From Lacustribacter sp964460315 (lineage in GTDB: Bacteria > Pseudomonadota > Gammaproteobacteria > Burkholderiales > Burkholderiaceae_A): a stretch of DNA of 14,370 nt. The notes beneath the pieces were generated by a model. It saw nothing but the letters and a program-made list of their open reading frames with translations, ran no database searches and had not been told where the DNA came from. Location: positions 1-14,370 of the forward strand of contig CAYWPQ010000034.1 of the NCBI GenBank assembly GCA_964460315.1, written 5' to 3'. This document shows positions 7,238 to 14,263 of the stretch, piece after piece. Position 1 is the stretch's first letter. Each line of letters begins with the position of its first letter. Made by a program: the position numbers and the translations under genes.

Positions 7238-7484
7238 TCGTATCCCCCCTTTTTGGTACTGATCCACCCTAGCGTGGTCGACCCCGCTGCCATCATGAAG
7301 AACTCGTTGTGGAATTGTCAAAGGCCAAGCCGAAACTGCCAGCCGTTTGTTCATCCAAAGAGCCGTTCGTTCAAAGACAAGATCGTTTCAGCCAGCACCC
7401 TCTCTAAAGTGATGGTGTCGGACTCCAATCACTTCCGAATGGCGCCCCGACAGCCGCTCATCAACCAACGAAGGAGAATCACCT
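7238..7484. promoter_or_regulatory. Divergent control region with promoter-like boxes and palindrome
   Basis: 247 bases between the DUF1330 gene and the outer-membrane gene. For DUF1330 on the minus strand, a perfect TTGACA (-35, 7316-7321) is spaced 18 bases from CATGAT (-10, 7292-7297). At the expected transcription start lies an 18-bp palindrome (7271-7288) with 8 of 9 pairs matching, a candidate operator. For the plus strand, AAGGAG (7471-7476) is a strong ribosome binding site 8 bases before the ATG at 7485. No plus-strand promoter stands out. Confidence 0.45.
7271..7288. repeat. 18-bp near-perfect palindrome, candidate operator
   Basis: AGCGTGGTCGACCCCGCT pairs with itself at 8 of 9 positions, with only T5/C14 mismatched, and has no spacer. 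It lies just downstream of the -10-like box of the DUF1330 gene, over the expected start point. The binding protein is unknown. Confidence 0.45.
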
Positions 7485-8159
7485 ATGGGCCAATTGGGGT
7501 CACTTTGTCGAAACACCCTCCTCGGCTGCATTGCAGTCACCACCCTGCCCTTGATGGCGCAAACCGAGCCGCGTGGGTATTACGCAACGATCTACGCCCA
7601 AGCAAGCCGTTTGGGCTCGACCAGCTTCGATGAGAATGGCACCGCAGGCTTCGGTTCAGGCTTAAAAGCCGAATTCGACATGGGAATCGGCTTTGGCGGC
7701 GATATTGGATTCCGTTACGGCAATGGCTGGGCCGCTGAGGTGGAGTGGAACTACCGCCGCCACGATCTGAAGTCCCTTCGTAAGGGCGGAACCACCCTCG
7801 TGACTGACGGCGACTTTGCGTCCAACATCTTTTTTGTCAACGGGCTACGGCGATTCCCGAGCTCATCCGGAGGATGGACCCCCTATGTTGGCGCCGGGGT
7901 TGGATGGGTTCAAGAGGTCGACTTTGACCTCAACTCGGGCGGCACCGATCGGGCATGGTCGAAGCAGGGTAAGTTTGGGCTGCAGCTCATTGGAGGAGCA
8001 GAGATTCCGCTCAGCAAGGACTGGCGAGTCACAGCCGATGTCCGGATGCTAAGGATGGGTGATGTGGACCTTCCCGCCGAGGAGGGGGTTTCAGGAAAGC
8101 TTTCGAAGCCGAGCTATAACCCGGTGTCCGCTCAGATTGGCCTGCGCCGGGTGTTCTAA
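7485..8159 (+). CDS. Outer-membrane beta-barrel protein (OmpA/OmpW-like porin fold)
   Basis: A 224-residue exported protein. The N-terminus has a Sec signal peptide with hydrophobic TLLGCIAVTTLPLMA and a likely cut after Ala25 (LMA-QTE). The mature part alternates glycine and aromatic-rich strands: GGDIGFRYGNGWAAEVEWNY, FFVNGLRRF, WTPYVGAGVGWVQEV, GLQLIGGAEIPL, WRVTADVRMLRMGD and a last strand SAQIGLRRVF that ends in Phe, the recognition mark for the BAM assembly complex. It fits an 8-stranded barrel of the outer-membrane beta-barrel domain family. It lacks a C-terminal OmpA peptidoglycan-binding domain. Substrate or role is unknown. Start is fixed by AAGGAG 8 bases upstream. Its stop overlaps the stop of the convergent LytTR gene by 3 to 4 bases. 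Confidence 0.88.
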   Translation: MGQLGSLCRNTLLGCIAVTTLPLMAQTEPRGYYATIYAQASRLGSTSFDENGTAGFGSGLKAEFDMGIGFGGDIGFRYGNGWAAEVEWNYRRHDLKSLRKGGTTLVTDGDFASNIFFVNGLRRFPSSSGGWTPYVGAGVGWVQEVDFDLNSGGTDRAWSKQGKFGLQLIGGAEIPLSKDWRVTADVRMLRMGDVDLPAEEGVSGKLSKPSYNPVSAQIGLRRVF

Positions 8160-9091
8160 AAGCGCGGAGGGGGTGACGACGGGCTCGACCCGTTCGAGAG
8201 TGCGTTGTATCGTGCGCTGCTGCCAAAGCGTGCCAGCATTTCCGTCTTGCGACGGCGGCTCACCGGCACTTCAAGGCCATTGGTTAGCTCGCAGACTGCG
8301 CCGTCACCCCTGCCTCGAACACGGGAAACATGTTGTGCGTTGACCCACCAAGAACGATGCGTTCTAACGCCCGAGGGGCCTTCAGATTCCTCGACATCCT
8401 GAAGCGCCCCAAGAACAAGGGCGCTGCCTCGAGTGGTCCATACGCGCAGGTATTGAAGTTCAGACCCAACAGCAATTAACTCTTGGCCCAGCTCGGCTGG
8501 TAAGGCTTTGCGCCATGATGGAACCTGAGTCTCTGGGCTACCCGCGAAGCTATCAGGCGCTGGCGATTCGGCATCATTTGAATTGGCCTGAGAGGTATTG
8601 AGCAATGGCGGGACCAAACGCTGAAGGCGCGGCCACGAAATCAGAGCCCAAGCAGCAGTGACCGGCCCCACGATGTCAATAAACTCGCTAAGCACCGCGA
8701 AGAAACCAAAAGTAGCGGGCCGCTCAGAGTCTCCGTCACCGTCCAACCTGGCCGGGAAACCCAGGATCTGTTCCATCATTCCTTCGCCAATGAGCCAATA
8801 AAATGGCGAAAGGATCACGGAACCAATCACTCCACTGGCGATCACGGCAAGCCACAAGGGCCAAGAACGCAGCTGCTGCAGCCGTGTAATGAGGAAAAGT
8901 ACGGTTTGCAGAACGACGAGCCCCAAGCTGATCTGCAGCGCCCAGAAAAAAGCCATCCATGGCAGGGGGGCTACAAAACCGACATTGGGCTCTAGAGCAA
9001 CCACAAGCGCCCAGAGTGCAGCACCTGCCCCAGTGAGGTAGAGGGTGATTGCGGTCGTATTGGTGGGCTGCACGGGTGTTGATGATTGCAT
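8156..9091 (-). CDS. Membrane-anchored LytTR-domain transcription regulator
   Basis: A 311-residue protein with four predicted membrane helices (about residues 15-33, 42-68, 78-101 and 128-153), a polar linker (165-195) and a LytTR DNA-binding domain at about 195-288. LytTR marks are ELIAVGSELQYLRVWTTRG, then VRTHRSWWVNAQHV, and CELTNGLEVPVSRRRK at the end. LytTR domains are usually fused to receiver domains; here the sensor would be the membrane part, as in the smaller membrane-LytTR families. No receiver, kinase or PAS domain is present, so the signal is probably sensed in or through the membrane. It lies 36 bases after the rhodanese gene and appears to be the last gene of the MBL-rhodanese-LytTR set. 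Targets are unknown; the adjacent operon and the convergent barrel gene are obvious guesses. No SD is clear at 9091. Confidence 0.88.
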   Translation of the reverse strand: MQSSTPVQPTNTTAITLYLTGAGAALWALVVALEPNVGFVAPLPWMAFFWALQISLGLVVLQTVLFLITRLQQLRSWPLWLAVIASGVIGSVILSPFYWLIGEGMMEQILGFPARLDGDGDSERPATFGFFAVLSEFIDIVGPVTAAWALISWPRLQRLVPPLLNTSQANSNDAESPAPDSFAGSPETQVPSWRKALPAELGQELIAVGSELQYLRVWTTRGSALVLGALQDVEESEGPSGVRTHRSWWVNAQHVSRVRGRGDGAVCELTNGLEVPVSRRRKTEMLARFGSSARYNALSNGSSPSSPPPRF

Positions 9092-9127
9092 TGATTAGCC
9101 GGACTATTTTCGTGTCTAAGATGGCGA

Positions 9128-9586
9128 CTAATGCCGAGGCTGCGTACCCATGGCCTTGGCGTTGGCATCGAGCCCACCCTTGGCCTTCCACTCTTCAAAA
9201 CCGCCCTGCAAAATCTTAACGTTCTCATAGCCAGCGACACGCAGTGCGAAACCCGCCTGCGCAGAGAGACTACCCGTGTTGCAGTAAATCAAAACAGTTC
9301 TGTCTCTGGGAATGTTTGTGCGCTGCTCAAGCACCCGGCGCCATTCAATATTGACTGCGCCTGGAATATGACTCTTCGCAAATTGCCCAGCGTCACGCGC
9401 ATCAATCACCAACATTCTGGCGTAATCCTCTTTGGGGATTTGCTCTGCGAAAATTACGCCGCCGCCGTAATCGACAAATTCTAAATAACCGGACATTTCG
9501 TCAATCACTGCGGGGCTCGGCTGCGCCGATGCCGAGGCTTGCATCAGAAACACAACTGCAGAGGAAGCGATAAGCGTTTTGATCAT
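9128..9586 (-). CDS. Exported single-domain rhodanese
   Basis: A 152-residue protein with a signal peptide (MIKTLIASSAVVFLMQASASA, likely cut after Ala21) and one rhodanese domain. VIDARDAGQFAKSHIPGAVNI at 60-80 is the standard N-terminal block. The active-site loop is Cys102 in YCNTGSLSAQ, followed by ALRVAGYENVKILQGGFEEWKAKGG at 114-138. Rhodaneses carry sulfane sulfur as a persulfide on this cysteine; the loop here carries Ser-Leu-Ser where thiosulfate-using enzymes have Arg or Lys residues, so the donor is unclear. Periplasmic location is inferred from the signal peptide. It begins 13 bases after the MBL stop and is followed 36 bases later by the LytTR gene, so the three genes look cotranscribed. 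No strong SD precedes the ATG, only an A-rich run. Confidence 0.92.
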   Translation of the reverse strand: MIKTLIASSAVVFLMQASASAQPSPAVIDEMSGYLEFVDYGGGVIFAEQIPKEDYARMLVIDARDAGQFAKSHIPGAVNIEWRRVLEQRTNIPRDRTVLIYCNTGSLSAQAGFALRVAGYENVKILQGGFEEWKAKGGLDANAKAMGTQPRH

Positions 9587-9599
9587 GTTTTTTTACTTG

Positions 9600-10595
9600 T
9601 CAAGGATTTGCCTCAAAATCAACAAAGACTCGATTCATATTTCCACGATGTAATTCCAAAAAGTTTTCAAGATGCAAAAACTGATCAGGCCTGGCAAATT
9701 GATCAAGGGTGGCGGCAATGGGTTCCATATTCCGCGCAGCGTTTCCTACGTTGTTAATTAGGAAGTCGTAATAGTCACCTGTTTCACGCTTCGCTTGGGC
9801 GAGATCCGTCACACGTCCGTGGCCAGGAATAAGATACGCCGGCTTCAGCGCGGCGAGCCGCTGAAACGCTAGCTGCGCTTTGCGTACGTCTGAAGCAGCC
9901 AGGACGCCTAGGATGCGGTCAACATAAACCAAATCACCAGTAAAGGTCACGGAATAATCAGGAAGGTGAATCATCGTGTCGCCTGGATAATGAGCGTTGG
10001 TTTCAATCCAGTGAAAAGTCACACCATCAATCGACATGGTCTTCTCAGGGCCCGTATGAACCTGCGTTGCATACCCCGGCACTGTACCCACAAGTTGCTG
10101 CCCAAGAAACCGTTTTAGTCCGGTTAGCTGCTGTTCAGCGAATTTCTTTTGTGTGCCGACAGTGCCCGCCATGGCATGGATTTCGACACCCTTCTTGGCG
10201 AAGTAATCATTGCCCAGCCAACGGTGGTCCTGCGAACCGGTATTCAAGACCCACCGGATGGGTTGGGATGTAACCGACCTAACAGCCCCCTCAAGCAGCC
10301 CGGCAGCGTGGGCGCTTGCCCCACTGTCAATGAGAATCACGCCACTTGGGGTGATTACGAACCCATAATTGGCATTCAAGCCAGCATTGGCCTCGCTGCG
10401 TTGGCCAAGAGGCCCGATGATTGCGAAAATATTTGACGTGACCTGCACGGCTTTGGGTTCAAAATCGGGTTCCGTGGCTTGGGCTCTCGTGCATGAAAAA
10501 GCAAAAAGAGCGAAAAACAGCGCCCTTACCCAGAGGTGGTTTGCGATTGGCATAGTTATTGTGTTCATAAGGTTGGCGTGGTCATGGATCTTCAT
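9600..10595 (-). CDS. Exported MBL-fold protein with altered metal-binding motif
   Basis: A metallo-beta-lactamase-fold protein of up to 331 residues. ANYGFVITPSGVILIDSG at 76-92 is the usual first strands of the fold, NAHYPGDTMIHLPDYSVTFTGDLVYVDR holds His202 and Asp221, and YLIPGHG holds His259. The normal HxHxDH site reads NTGSQDHRWLGN: Asp123 and His124 are kept, but both preceding histidines are replaced (Thr119, Ser121). Metal site 1 should thus be lost or weak. The N-terminus has a signal peptide ending in RAQA-TEP. The start is uncertain: ATGs at 10595, 10568 and 10553 are in frame and none has a clear SD; 10553 gives the most ordinary 26-residue signal peptide. Overall resemblance is to periplasmic MBL proteins of the SoxH / quinoprotein-relay type. 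It heads the operon with the rhodanese and LytTR genes and is divergent from the antiporter gene. Confidence 0.87.
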   Translation of the reverse strand: MKIHDHANLMNTITMPIANHLWVRALFFALFAFSCTRAQATEPDFEPKAVQVTSNIFAIIGPLGQRSEANAGLNANYGFVITPSGVILIDSGASAHAAGLLEGAVRSVTSQPIRWVLNTGSQDHRWLGNDYFAKKGVEIHAMAGTVGTQKKFAEQQLTGLKRFLGQQLVGTVPGYATQVHTGPEKTMSIDGVTFHWIETNAHYPGDTMIHLPDYSVTFTGDLVYVDRILGVLAASDVRKAQLAFQRLAALKPAYLIPGHGRVTDLAQAKRETGDYYDFLINNVGNAARNMEPIAATLDQFARPDQFLHLENFLELHRGNMNRVFVDFEANP

Positions 10596-10724
10596 CGTGC
10601 ATTTGGTTTTAATGAAGTATCTTATCGTCTGCGCCGCTCAAGCAATAATAAATGCCTCAATTTTGCTGCGATCGGTCGCCCCCCGGTATCGCTACTGCCC
10701 ATTGTTCTTAAAAAGACAGATCTC

Positions 10725-11795
10725 ATGACTCTTCTGTTTTTTATTCTTGGCTTGGTCACCCTGGTCGCGGGCGCCGAACTTCTGGTTCGAGGGGGTGGCC
10801 GGCTTGCCACCACCTTTGGTATTTCACCGCTGGTAGTTGGGTTAACGGTGGTTGCCTTTGGAACAAGCGCGCCTGAGGTTGCGGTGTCTGTGAATGCCGC
10901 ACTTTCAGGAAGCACAGACATAGCTGTGGGTAATGTGGTTGGAAGCAATATTTTTAATGTGCTTTTTATCTTGGGTGTGTCGGCACTGATCACGCCCCTG
11001 GTGGTGAATGCGCAGATTATTCGCCAGGAAATACCCATTCTGATTGGCTCATGCCTTTTGCTTTTTGCCATTTCAGCGGATGACCGAATCAACCTGGCGG
11101 AGTCGGTACTGCTTGTGACGGCATTGGTCGGCTACACGGTGTTTCTGATCGTGCAGTCCCGTAAGGAATCAAAGGCCGTCAACGACGAATACGCGGCAGA
11201 GAACACAAGCACATCCAACTGGGACAAGCCAGTGTATGTCCAGATTGCTTTGATTTTGGCGGGGCTTGCCTTGCTTGTTCAGGGCTCGGATTGGCTTGTG
11301 GACTCGGCCGTAATCTTTGCAAAACTTCTGGGTGTCAGCGATATTGTTATTGGGCTGACGATTGTCGCTGCGGGAACGTCCATGCCAGAGGTTGCCACCT
11401 CCATTACGGCAGCGATCAAGGGTGAGCGCGACATCGCGGTTGGCAACGTGGTGGGAAGCAGCACGTTTAACATCCTTGGCTGTCTTGGGTTGACCGGGCT
11501 TGTGGCCCCCGCGGGTATTTTGGTGCCGGCCTCAGTCATCAACTTTGACCTATGGGTGATGCTGGCCGTCTGTTTCGCCTGTGTTCCCGTGTTTCTAACC
11601 GGGCGAGAGATCGCCCGTTGGGAAGGTGGAGTTTTTCTTGGGTATTACACCGCCTATGTCGCCTTCCTGATTATGGCGTCTCAGGATCATGCAGCCTTAG
11701 AGGCTTACTCGTCAGTCATGATGAGCTTTGTCATTCCCATCACCGTCATTACGTTAGTTGCGGTCATGATTCGAAAGCCGACTAGAGGCAGTTAG
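10725..11795 (+). CDS. Calcium/sodium antiporter, CaCA family (YrbG-like)
   Basis: A 356-residue inner-membrane exchanger of the CaCA superfamily, expected to move Ca2+ against Na+. The two inverted alpha repeats are clear: FGTSAPEVAVS (46-55) with GNVVGSNIFN (69-78), and AGTSMPEVATS (216-226) with GNVVGSSTFN (240-249). Glu51 and Glu222 are the ion-coordinating acids. A hydrophilic stretch (145-168) separates the two halves, as in YrbG. It is somewhat longer than E. coli YrbG (325 residues), with extra hydrophobic sequence at the C-terminus (about 320-350). The ATG at 10725 is chosen because the protein then starts at the first helix; an open frame back to 10536 has no family match. It is divergent from the MBL gene, with 129 bases between the two outermost starts, and converges on the YdjM-like gene with a 13-base gap. 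Confidence 0.93.
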   Translation: MTLLFFILGLVTLVAGAELLVRGGGRLATTFGISPLVVGLTVVAFGTSAPEVAVSVNAALSGSTDIAVGNVVGSNIFNVLFILGVSALITPLVVNAQIIRQEIPILIGSCLLLFAISADDRINLAESVLLVTALVGYTVFLIVQSRKESKAVNDEYAAENTSTSNWDKPVYVQIALILAGLALLVQGSDWLVDSAVIFAKLLGVSDIVIGLTIVAAGTSMPEVATSITAAIKGERDIAVGNVVGSSTFNILGCLGLTGLVAPAGILVPASVINFDLWVMLAVCFACVPVFLTGREIARWEGGVFLGYYTAYVAFLIMASQDHAALEAYSSVMMSFVIPITVITLVAVMIRKPTRGS

Positions 11796-11808
11796 CAAGG
11801 ACAACGCG

Positions 11809-12840
11809 TCACGGTTGTTCTGCCTTCAGGTGTTCCTGAAGTGTGCCAGGGTTACCCATCATTCGGTGCCAAAGCCACGGCAGGCCAGCACTCAAGTTTG
11901 GTCTTACGCCAACACGACGAGACGGCTGCTGCGAAGCGTCACTCGGGTTTCCCAAATCAAACCGGAATGAGTAATACGGCTCAAGACCAAGACGGAGATC
12001 CGTCACAAAAAGTCTGTTGTTGATCTGATCCACCTTGAAGAACCCATGGGTGAATTGGGCGATGCGCTTGACGTCTGGGTGATGCTTGTATTGCTCGATA
12101 AGCGCTGTGTCCCGTGGGTAAGCCTTCCATTCAAACTGGGCTTTCGGGTCCAGCACGGAATACCAACCTTCGTAGTAAGCCGTTGGCGTCACCACAACGG
12201 CGCGCCACAAAAGTGTGTTTAATGGCGCTGCGGTGACCAGGGTCTGAGCGGATGGGTCATCAATGGGCGGGTGCCGTTTCGAAACCTGAACAGCATGCTG
12301 ATGGGCGCCAAGACCCCAAATGATGTAAGCCGTGCTCAGCGCAAGCCCCAAGGCATTCCACTCTCCGCCTTTGCCCTCAGGGCGCAGTAGCGCCAACAAC
12401 GTTCCCAGGATCAGCGGAAATGTGTAGAGCGGGTCAATCACGAACATACTGCCCAGGCCGAAGGGTACGTCACTGAATGGCTGGGCGAGCTGCGTGCCGT
12501 AGATGGTCAAGTAGTCGATCAGCACATGAGTAGCCAAGACAAACCAAACCGCCACGCACCAGCGCAGCATCAGGGCAGATCCGCCGTGAAGACGCGACAC
12601 ACACCAAGCCATAAGCGGAGTCGCTAAAGCCAGATAAAAGAGACCATGACTCTCCGCACGATGACGAATCATGTTGGAGATGGCATCACCAAAATCAATG
12701 AAGGCATCGAGGTCGGGAGCCGTGCCCACAATGCCGCCGATGAGTGCAACCTTCCATGCTGCAGACCGACGCAAATTCTTGCGGCCGATGACAGCCAATG
12801 CAACGCTTGCGCCTAGAGCAAACTGGGTGAGCGAGTCCAT
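11809..12840 (-). CDS. YdjM-type membrane-bound metal-dependent hydrolase
   Basis: A 343-residue inner-membrane protein of the YdjM/YbcI family. The N-terminus MDSLTQFALGASVALAVIGRK and the acidic-histidine motifs fit: PDLDAF (42-47), HRAESHG (60-66) and THVLIDYLT (104-112), all close to membrane helices, with VIDPLYT at 134-140. These Asp and His residues are thought to bind metal. The C-terminal 160 residues (VVVTPTAYYEGWYSVLD, HGFFKV, YYSFRFDLG) form a soluble domain that accompanies longer members. Exact substrate is unknown. A SD-like AAGGCGG lies 4 to 5 bases before the ATG at 12840. It follows the thioesterase gene by 19 bases and is probably cotranscribed. Confidence 0.87.
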   Translation of the reverse strand: MDSLTQFALGASVALAVIGRKNLRRSAAWKVALIGGIVGTAPDLDAFIDFGDAISNMIRHRAESHGLFYLALATPLMAWCVSRLHGGSALMLRWCVAVWFVLATHVLIDYLTIYGTQLAQPFSDVPFGLGSMFVIDPLYTFPLILGTLLALLRPEGKGGEWNALGLALSTAYIIWGLGAHQHAVQVSKRHPPIDDPSAQTLVTAAPLNTLLWRAVVVTPTAYYEGWYSVLDPKAQFEWKAYPRDTALIEQYKHHPDVKRIAQFTHGFFKVDQINNRLFVTDLRLGLEPYYSFRFDLGNPSDASQQPSRRVGVRPNLSAGLPWLWHRMMGNPGTLQEHLKAEQP

Positions 12841-12859
12841 TCCACCGCCTTGTTACAAC

Positions 12860-13393
12860 TTATGTGTCAAAAACCATGCAAGTGGTTGTCGCGTGGGCAT
12901 AGATCTTCCCATCCGGCCCGACGATACGGCCATCAGCCGTGGCCACCTGACGACCCGCATGAATCACTCTTCCCTCGGCGCGAACCAAAGGCACAGCATC
13001 GGTGAGCGCTCGGATCATATTCACTTTCAATTCGAGCGTGGTGTAACTTTTGCCGGCAGGTAAGGTAGTGTGCACTGAGCAACCAAGCGCTGAATCCAGC
13101 AAGGTACAGAACCAGCCCCCATGCACTGCCCCCAAAGGATTGTAGTGTCGTACCAAGGGCTTACCCTGGAAGATGGCGATTCCATACTCCATATGGATGG
13201 GAACGAAGTCCATCGTTTCGCCAATGGGTGGAGCTGGAAGTTTGCCTGCAAAGATGGCCTGAAAAATCTCCATCCCTGTCATGCCGAGCACTCTCTCACG
13301 CGGGAGGATTCCGGGCGCACCCAGGCTTCTACGCACAGCTCGCTCTTTGTCTTTCCAACTGTCAAGTGTCTCGTGTATTGTCATATCTGTCAT
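12860..13393 (-). CDS. PaaI-like hotdog-fold thioesterase
   Basis: A 177-residue acyl-CoA thioesterase of the PaaI/YdiI hotdog family. The central block HYNPLGAVHGGWFCTLLDSALGCSV (83-107) holds Asn85, His91-Gly92-Gly93 and Asp100, the usual oxyanion and catalytic region, and YTTLELKVNMIRAL (117-130) with RAEGRVIHAGRQVATADGRI (138-157) completes the fold. The N-terminal 80 residues are longer than in short PaaI proteins and fit the longer subgroup. The substrate acyl group is unknown. The start is taken as ATG 13393 (ATG 13384 is equally possible); a TTG at 13414 is less likely, and no SD is clear at any. It is the first gene of a pair with the YdjM-like hydrolase. Confidence 0.88.
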   Translation of the reverse strand: MTDMTIHETLDSWKDKERAVRRSLGAPGILPRERVLGMTGMEIFQAIFAGKLPAPPIGETMDFVPIHMEYGIAIFQGKPLVRHYNPLGAVHGGWFCTLLDSALGCSVHTTLPAGKSYTTLELKVNMIRALTDAVPLVRAEGRVIHAGRQVATADGRIVGPDGKIYAHATTTCMVFDT

Positions 13394-13673
13394 CAAAAGG
13401 CGCTGAGTTATCAAGACGGCCTGCTCCGCTTAAATCAAAAGATGGCTGCTGTCTGCCTCCAAGCGCACCATGGCGCTTTTCTGAATTCTAAGGCTTACAC
13501 TGGCCTCACCGCTCGACGGTCAAGACTCCACTTCCCTGCACCCACCGCTGTCGACACCCAAAACCCGGAGTTCACAGGCATCATGGAGGTCACCGCGGCA
13601 CTCGGGTTAAAGTTGGATCAGTCTCCATCAACTATGGCTGCATGACGACAAGCGATACGCAAGGTTCATCACT
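13394..13673. other. Intergenic region between thioesterase and DUF3703 genes
   Basis: 280 bases with no complete gene. It must hold the promoter of the thioesterase unit (minus) and that of DUF3703 (plus). The only structure I can suggest is a possible DoxX-like protein fragment on the plus strand at 13520-13645. No tRNA, terminator or clear palindrome was seen. Confidence 0.6.
13520..13645 (+). pseudogene. Possible remnant of a DoxX-like membrane protein
   Basis: The plus-strand frame ending at the stop at 13643-13645 reads RLHFPAPTAVD, then FTGIMEVTAALGL. This resembles the region of small DoxX-type membrane proteins in which a HF-x-P motif is followed by a helix of the form TGxxEhxxAxGLL. 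The usual further helices are missing: after ALGL the frame becomes polar and stops. No start codon with SD or upstream helix is visible. It may be chance; the resemblance rests on about 25 residues. Confidence 0.22.
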
Positions 13674-14036
13674 ATGAGTTACTACAAGCGAATCAAACCC
13701 CATTGGGACCTCGAAGTTACTGCAGCCGCACGGGCTGAATCCAGCGGTGATCCACACCTTGCGTTTCGGCACTTGGAGCGTGCTCATATCCTTGGGCAGA
13801 ACTCAACCAGGCTGCATACCAGAACACACATCCTGATGATGCGCTGGGGATGGCGCCAGCCGAGCAGCAGGGAGGTCGCTGGGCAACTTCTTCGTATCTT
13901 TGGAGCTGCCACAAAAACCGCCTTCGGCCTGATACCTGCGGGCAACACAGGGGGGTCCAACGTCAGCCCATTCCGGACACTGCCGATCCCTACCGACCTG
14001 CAGATACTCATAAGGGCCGCGCAAACTTCTGATTAG
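13674..14036 (+). CDS. DUF3703 domain-containing protein
   Basis: A 120-residue protein that matches DUF3703 by recall of the family. Its marks are AARAESSGDPHLAFRHLERAHILGQNSTRLHTRTHILMMRWGWR, a TPR-like helical stretch at about residues 18-61, then REVAGQLLRIFGAATKT and a glycine-asparagine end motif PAGNTGGSNVSPFRTLPIP at 88-106. Function is unknown; homologues often sit near metal-resistance genes in Proteobacteria. It probably acts in the cytoplasm, with no signal peptide or membrane helix. AAGG (13661-13664) lies 9 bases before the ATG. It stands alone, with no partner gene following. Confidence 0.85.
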   Translation: MSYYKRIKPHWDLEVTAAARAESSGDPHLAFRHLERAHILGQNSTRLHTRTHILMMRWGWRQPSSREVAGQLLRIFGAATKTAFGLIPAGNTGGSNVSPFRTLPIPTDLQILIRAAQTSD

Positions 14037-14089
14037 CGTCCTTTCCAATCGGGATGGCACCAACACTCGGATTTTTTTAACAACCCCGT

Positions 14090-14106
14090 AAGAGCTTGGC
14101 CTCTTT
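14090..14106 (+). terminator. Weak hairpin terminator candidate after DUF3703
   Basis: Stem AAGAG/CTCTT of 5 bp with loop CTTGGC, then TTGG. It lies 54 bases past the DUF3703 stop. The stem is short and the T-tract is only four bases, so this is a weak candidate. Confidence 0.2.
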
Positions 14107-14222
14107 TGGACAATTGACCAGGTTGAGACGTTCTTGGCCAACCGAATTTGTTGGTTTGAGCCCCGTAGCGGTTCAGCATAGGTCGCTTCGCTAACTCGCT
14201 GGGGTCAAAATAAATCAAGTTC

Positions 14223-14244
14223 TGGTGGTATCAGGGATTCGAAC
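14223..14244 (-). other. tRNA 3'-end-like sequence, possible attachment-site remnant
   Basis: On the minus strand this reads GTTCGAATCCCTG then ATACCACCA: a T-loop consensus followed by a CCA end, as at the 3' end of a tRNA gene. The 5' side of the T-stem (CGAAG) does not pair with CCCTG, and the upstream bases are GNAT coding sequence, so no complete tRNA is present. It could be a leftover of integration at a tRNA gene, or chance. Confidence 0.25.
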
Positions 14245-14263
14245 TTCGAAATAGGAAGCCTTC

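Larger units (their letters stand above)
14037..14263. other. Intergenic region after DUF3703, weak hairpins and tRNA-like piece
   Basis: 227 bases with no gene I can support; short open frames here have no recognisable product. A run of seven T at 14072-14078 has no stem before it. AAGAG (14090-14094) and CTCTT (14101-14105) could form a 5-bp stem followed by TT, a weak terminator for DUF3703. CCAAC (14138-14142) and GTTGG (14150-14154) form another small hairpin. At 14223-14244 the minus strand resembles a tRNA 3' end. Confidence 0.5.

Noticed and set aside
10536..10724. In-frame N-terminal extension of the calcium/sodium antiporter
   Set aside because: The extra 63 residues are polar and antisense to the MBL leader; the family starts at the first helix at 10725.
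13121..13645. 174-codon plus-strand open frame
   Set aside because: Most of it is antisense to the thioesterase gene; only its last part (13520-13645) may mean anything.
14033..14218. 61-codon minus-strand frame after DUF3703
   Set aside because: No SD, no family resemblance, overlaps the DUF3703 stop; composition looks non-coding.
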